Source: Bacteroidota bacterium (GTDB lineage: Bacteria > Bacteroidota > Bacteroidia > AKYH767-A > 2013-40CM-41-45). Taken from it: a stretch of 64,000 nt of DNA. Shown here piece after piece: positions 62,150 through 64,000 of the stretch (its first letter is position 1; each line of letters begins with the position of its first letter). The stretch covers positions 434,001 to 498,000 of the forward strand of contig JADJSV010000017.1 in NCBI GenBank assembly GCA_016711505.1, given 5' to 3'. The notes beneath the pieces are model-generated. The model searched no databases. It saw only the letters and a list, made by a program, of their open reading frames with translations, and was not told the DNA's origin. A program made the translations under genes and the position numbers.

Positions 62150-64000
62150 TCAATTAATCACACTCACCCGCCCCGTATACTGATGAAAATTCCCCTGAAT
62201 ATCAAACACACGAACCATCCACACATACGTCCCCAATTGAACTAACTTTCCGCCTTCTTTAACTTTTCCATTCCAGCCATCACCCCAACTATTTGTTTTG
62301 AATATCTCGCTACCCCACCGATCGAAGATCATAAATTCATAATCCGTTTCGCTCACTCCTGTTCCCAGTGGAGAAAATATTTCATTGATGCCGTCGTCAT
62401 TCGGAGTAAAAGAATTTGGTACATAAAATTCGAATTCCATTTCAACACAGATCTCAGAGTTTAATGTATCTGCACAACCATATTGACTCTTTACGATCAG
62501 TTGCAATGGATAACAACCGGTATCAGGATAAATAAAATTCGGATTCTTTAATGATGATGTGTCATTAGCATCAGAAGTAAACATCCAGTTCCATGAAACT
62601 GCATCTGTTGATTGGTCTGAGAATGTTACAGCAGGATCAACGATCACAACAGGATTCGGTGAATATGTAAATGCAGGTTTAGGTTGAGGAAGTACTGTAA
62701 TGAAATTTGTTTGTGTTCCTGTTCCGAAACAACCTGATGTATCTGTTACTTCATACGTAATTGTATATGTGCCTGCAGTATTGTAACAATGAGATGTAAT
62801 TCTACAATCAGTAGAATTTTCACCATCACCAAACGTCCAGCTTGCATCCATACAATTTGTAAGAGTTGTATCTGTTAATGTGATACATAATGGCGCACAT
62901 CCATTTAAAACATTTGCAGAAATTACTGGAAGCGGTAGTTGCTGAACATTCACATTCGAATATGATGTTACAGCAGGTGTCCCGCAATTGTCAGTAACAG
63001 TAAGTGTATACGTAGTGGATGTATTCAAAGTAACATCCGGTTCTGAGATCAAAGGATTGTTTAGTCCGGCAACCGGCGACCACAAATAAAAATAATTTTC
63101 ATTACCTCCACTCACTATTGATGAAAGTGCATTTGAAGTACCTGCACAAACATTTATTACAGGTAGTGTATACACACTCAAAGGTGGATTCACTTCGATT
63201 GAAACAGATTGCGGTAATGAACTGCATCCGTTTGCATCAATTGCTACAACATCGTAAGTTGTTGTTGTTGTCGGATTCACACTTGAACTAACCGGAACTC
63301 CACCTGATGACCATGAATAAGTATAGCCGGATGCTCCGCCAGATCCAATAGCTGTTAAAGAAACCGATTGTCCGATGCAAATTGTATCGCCGGCCATTGC
63401 CGCTACTGTTGGTTGCACATCATCAATTGTTGCAGTTAAACTATCAGTCGTACATAAACCGGGATATGAGATCACGCAAGTGTAATCACCGGGATATAAA
63501 TTTGAAATTGTAGATGTTGTTTGTCCACCCGGTGACCACAGATATGTTGGTGTTCCTGAAAAATTACTTACCGTTGCAGTTGCACTTCCGGTGTTCACAC
63601 AAGCATCGGTTGAATTTATTGCAGATACAGGTGCAGTAGTACAGGTAAATGTATTTCCCTGAATGAATACGCCAGAATCATATTTACCATTCAGTGCATC
63701 GACTACGGCAATCTTCATGTGGTAAGTCTGACATGGTGTAACAGCAACTACTGAAGTAATTGGAATTGTATATCCGTCGTAAACAATATCTGAATTCGGA
63801 TTTGTATAGTTGTCGACATAGAATGCAGGATTCGAAGCACCGCTACCTAATGGCCAGCCACCATTTACTGTGAAGATCGATACCGGTGTGGTTCCATTCG
63901 GCAACGTTGCAATATTTTGCGACAAATAATTTCCTCCTGAAGGATTTGGTCCGGAAAGAAACATTGCAAAAACATCGTTGTATTGATTGATGTACCTTGG
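62150..64000 (-). CDS. Gliding-motility-associated (CHU_C) surface protein, partial at window edge
   Basis: The frame is open to the right edge; residues before the first ATG (RYINQYNDVFA) continue the choice-of-anchor-L domain (FLSGPNPSGGNYLSQNIATL, VTPCQTYHMKIAVVDA), so the start lies beyond 64000. Then follow several Ig/PKD-like repeats with paired Cys (STDACVNTG, GDTICIGQSVSLTAIGSGGA, VNVCAGTSNALSSIVSGG), a PKD domain (ASWTFGDGENSTD) and the C-terminal CHU_C domain (NSFTPNDDGINEIFSPLG, FMIFDRWGSEIFKTNSWGDGW). The CHU_C domain is a type B T9SS signal. It is a cell-surface protein that may have a role in adhesion or gliding. Confidence 0.92.
   Translation of the reverse strand, partial: PRYINQYNDVFAMFLSGPNPSGGNYLSQNIATLPNGTTPVSIFTVNGGWPLGSGASNPAFYVDNYTNPNSDIVYDGYTIPITSVVAVTPCQTYHMKIAVVDALNGKYDSGVFIQGNTFTCTTAPVSAINSTDACVNTGSATATVSNFSGTPTYLWSPGGQTTSTISNLYPGDYTCVISYPGLCTTDSLTATIDDVQPTVAAMAGDTICIGQSVSLTAIGSGGASGYTYSWSSGGVPVSSSVNPTTTTTYDVVAIDANGCSSLPQSVSIEVNPPLSVYTLPVINVCAGTSNALSSIVSGGNENYFYLWSPVAGLNNPLISEPDVTLNTSTTYTLTVTDNCGTPAVTSYSNVNVQQLPLPVISANVLNGCAPLCITLTDTTLTNCMDASWTFGDGENSTDCRITSHCYNTAGTYTITYEVTDTSGCFGTGTQTNFITVLPQPKPAFTYSPNPVVIVDPAVTFSDQSTDAVSWNWMFTSDANDTSSLKNPNFIYPDTGCYPLQLIVKSQYGCADTLNSEICVEMEFEFYVPNSFTPNDDGINEIFSPLGTGVSETDYEFMIFDRWGSEIFKTNSWGDGWNGKVKEGGKLVQLGTYVWMVRVFDIQGNFHQYTGRVSVIN

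Overview
The window is low-GC DNA from a member of the Bacteroidetes. The signs are several proteins with type IX secretion (T9SS) C-terminal sorting domains (ends of 365-3274, 43271-44935 and 53805-55058), a partial gliding-motility/CHU_C-type surface protein at the right edge, many lipobox lipoproteins, a clade II nitrous oxide reductase cluster without nosR, and promoter octamers resembling the Bacteroidetes -7 box TAnnTTTG. The species cannot be named from the sequence. Three genes, and probably a fourth, carry one-base homopolymer frameshifts, which looks like a draft or metagenome assembly.

Layout. (1) 1-4550: a frameshifted kelch/T9SS protein, an AlkB-type oxygenase, and a tandem array of 195-bp palindromic repeats that runs into the alkB stop codon. 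(2) 4552-14830: a hemerythrin, a heme-copper-like membrane protein and a Crp/Fnr regulator (minus strand), then the plus-strand nos operon: cytochrome c, nosZ, a membrane/NosL fusion, nosD, nosF, nosY and a truncated globin. A FAS1 lipoprotein and a QueD-like enzyme follow. (3) 15478-19541: histidine kinases and a response regulator. (4) 19994-32326: a minus-strand low-oxygen block with a DinB protein, an orphan 601-residue protein, an MbnP/MbnH-like pair, and a run of norC-like, tyrosine phenol-lyase, tryptophanase, norB-like and B12-dependent ribonucleotide reductase genes. (5) 32529-36009: small housekeeping or accessory genes. (6) 36224-49132: two-component clusters, including a kinase with an ethylene-receptor-like membrane domain, a K+ channel, and a KaiC-KaiB-KaiB-kinase-receiver operon. 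(7) 49463-64000: a glycosylase-like gene, an Mla lipid-transport operon, surface proteins, another kinase/receiver set, a VWA protein and lipoproteins.

How it fits together. Five perfect TATGA-N6-TCATA palindromes and one weaker copy lie upstream of the Crp/Fnr gene, the nos operon, the heme-copper-like gene, the FAS1 lipoprotein, the 601-residue orphan and the MbnP/MbnH pair. In five of the six, the palindrome centre lies 33-34 bp from the centre of a -7-like octamer, the class II Fnr geometry. The Crp/Fnr protein keeps the Glu and Arg that read TGA...TCA in its recognition helix. I infer one local regulon for low-oxygen or nitrogen-oxide respiration. The NorB-like protein in the same region has lost conserved FeB-site residues of nitric oxide reductase and is encoded with two PLP lyases. 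That operon and the orphan protein are the best candidates for undescribed biology.
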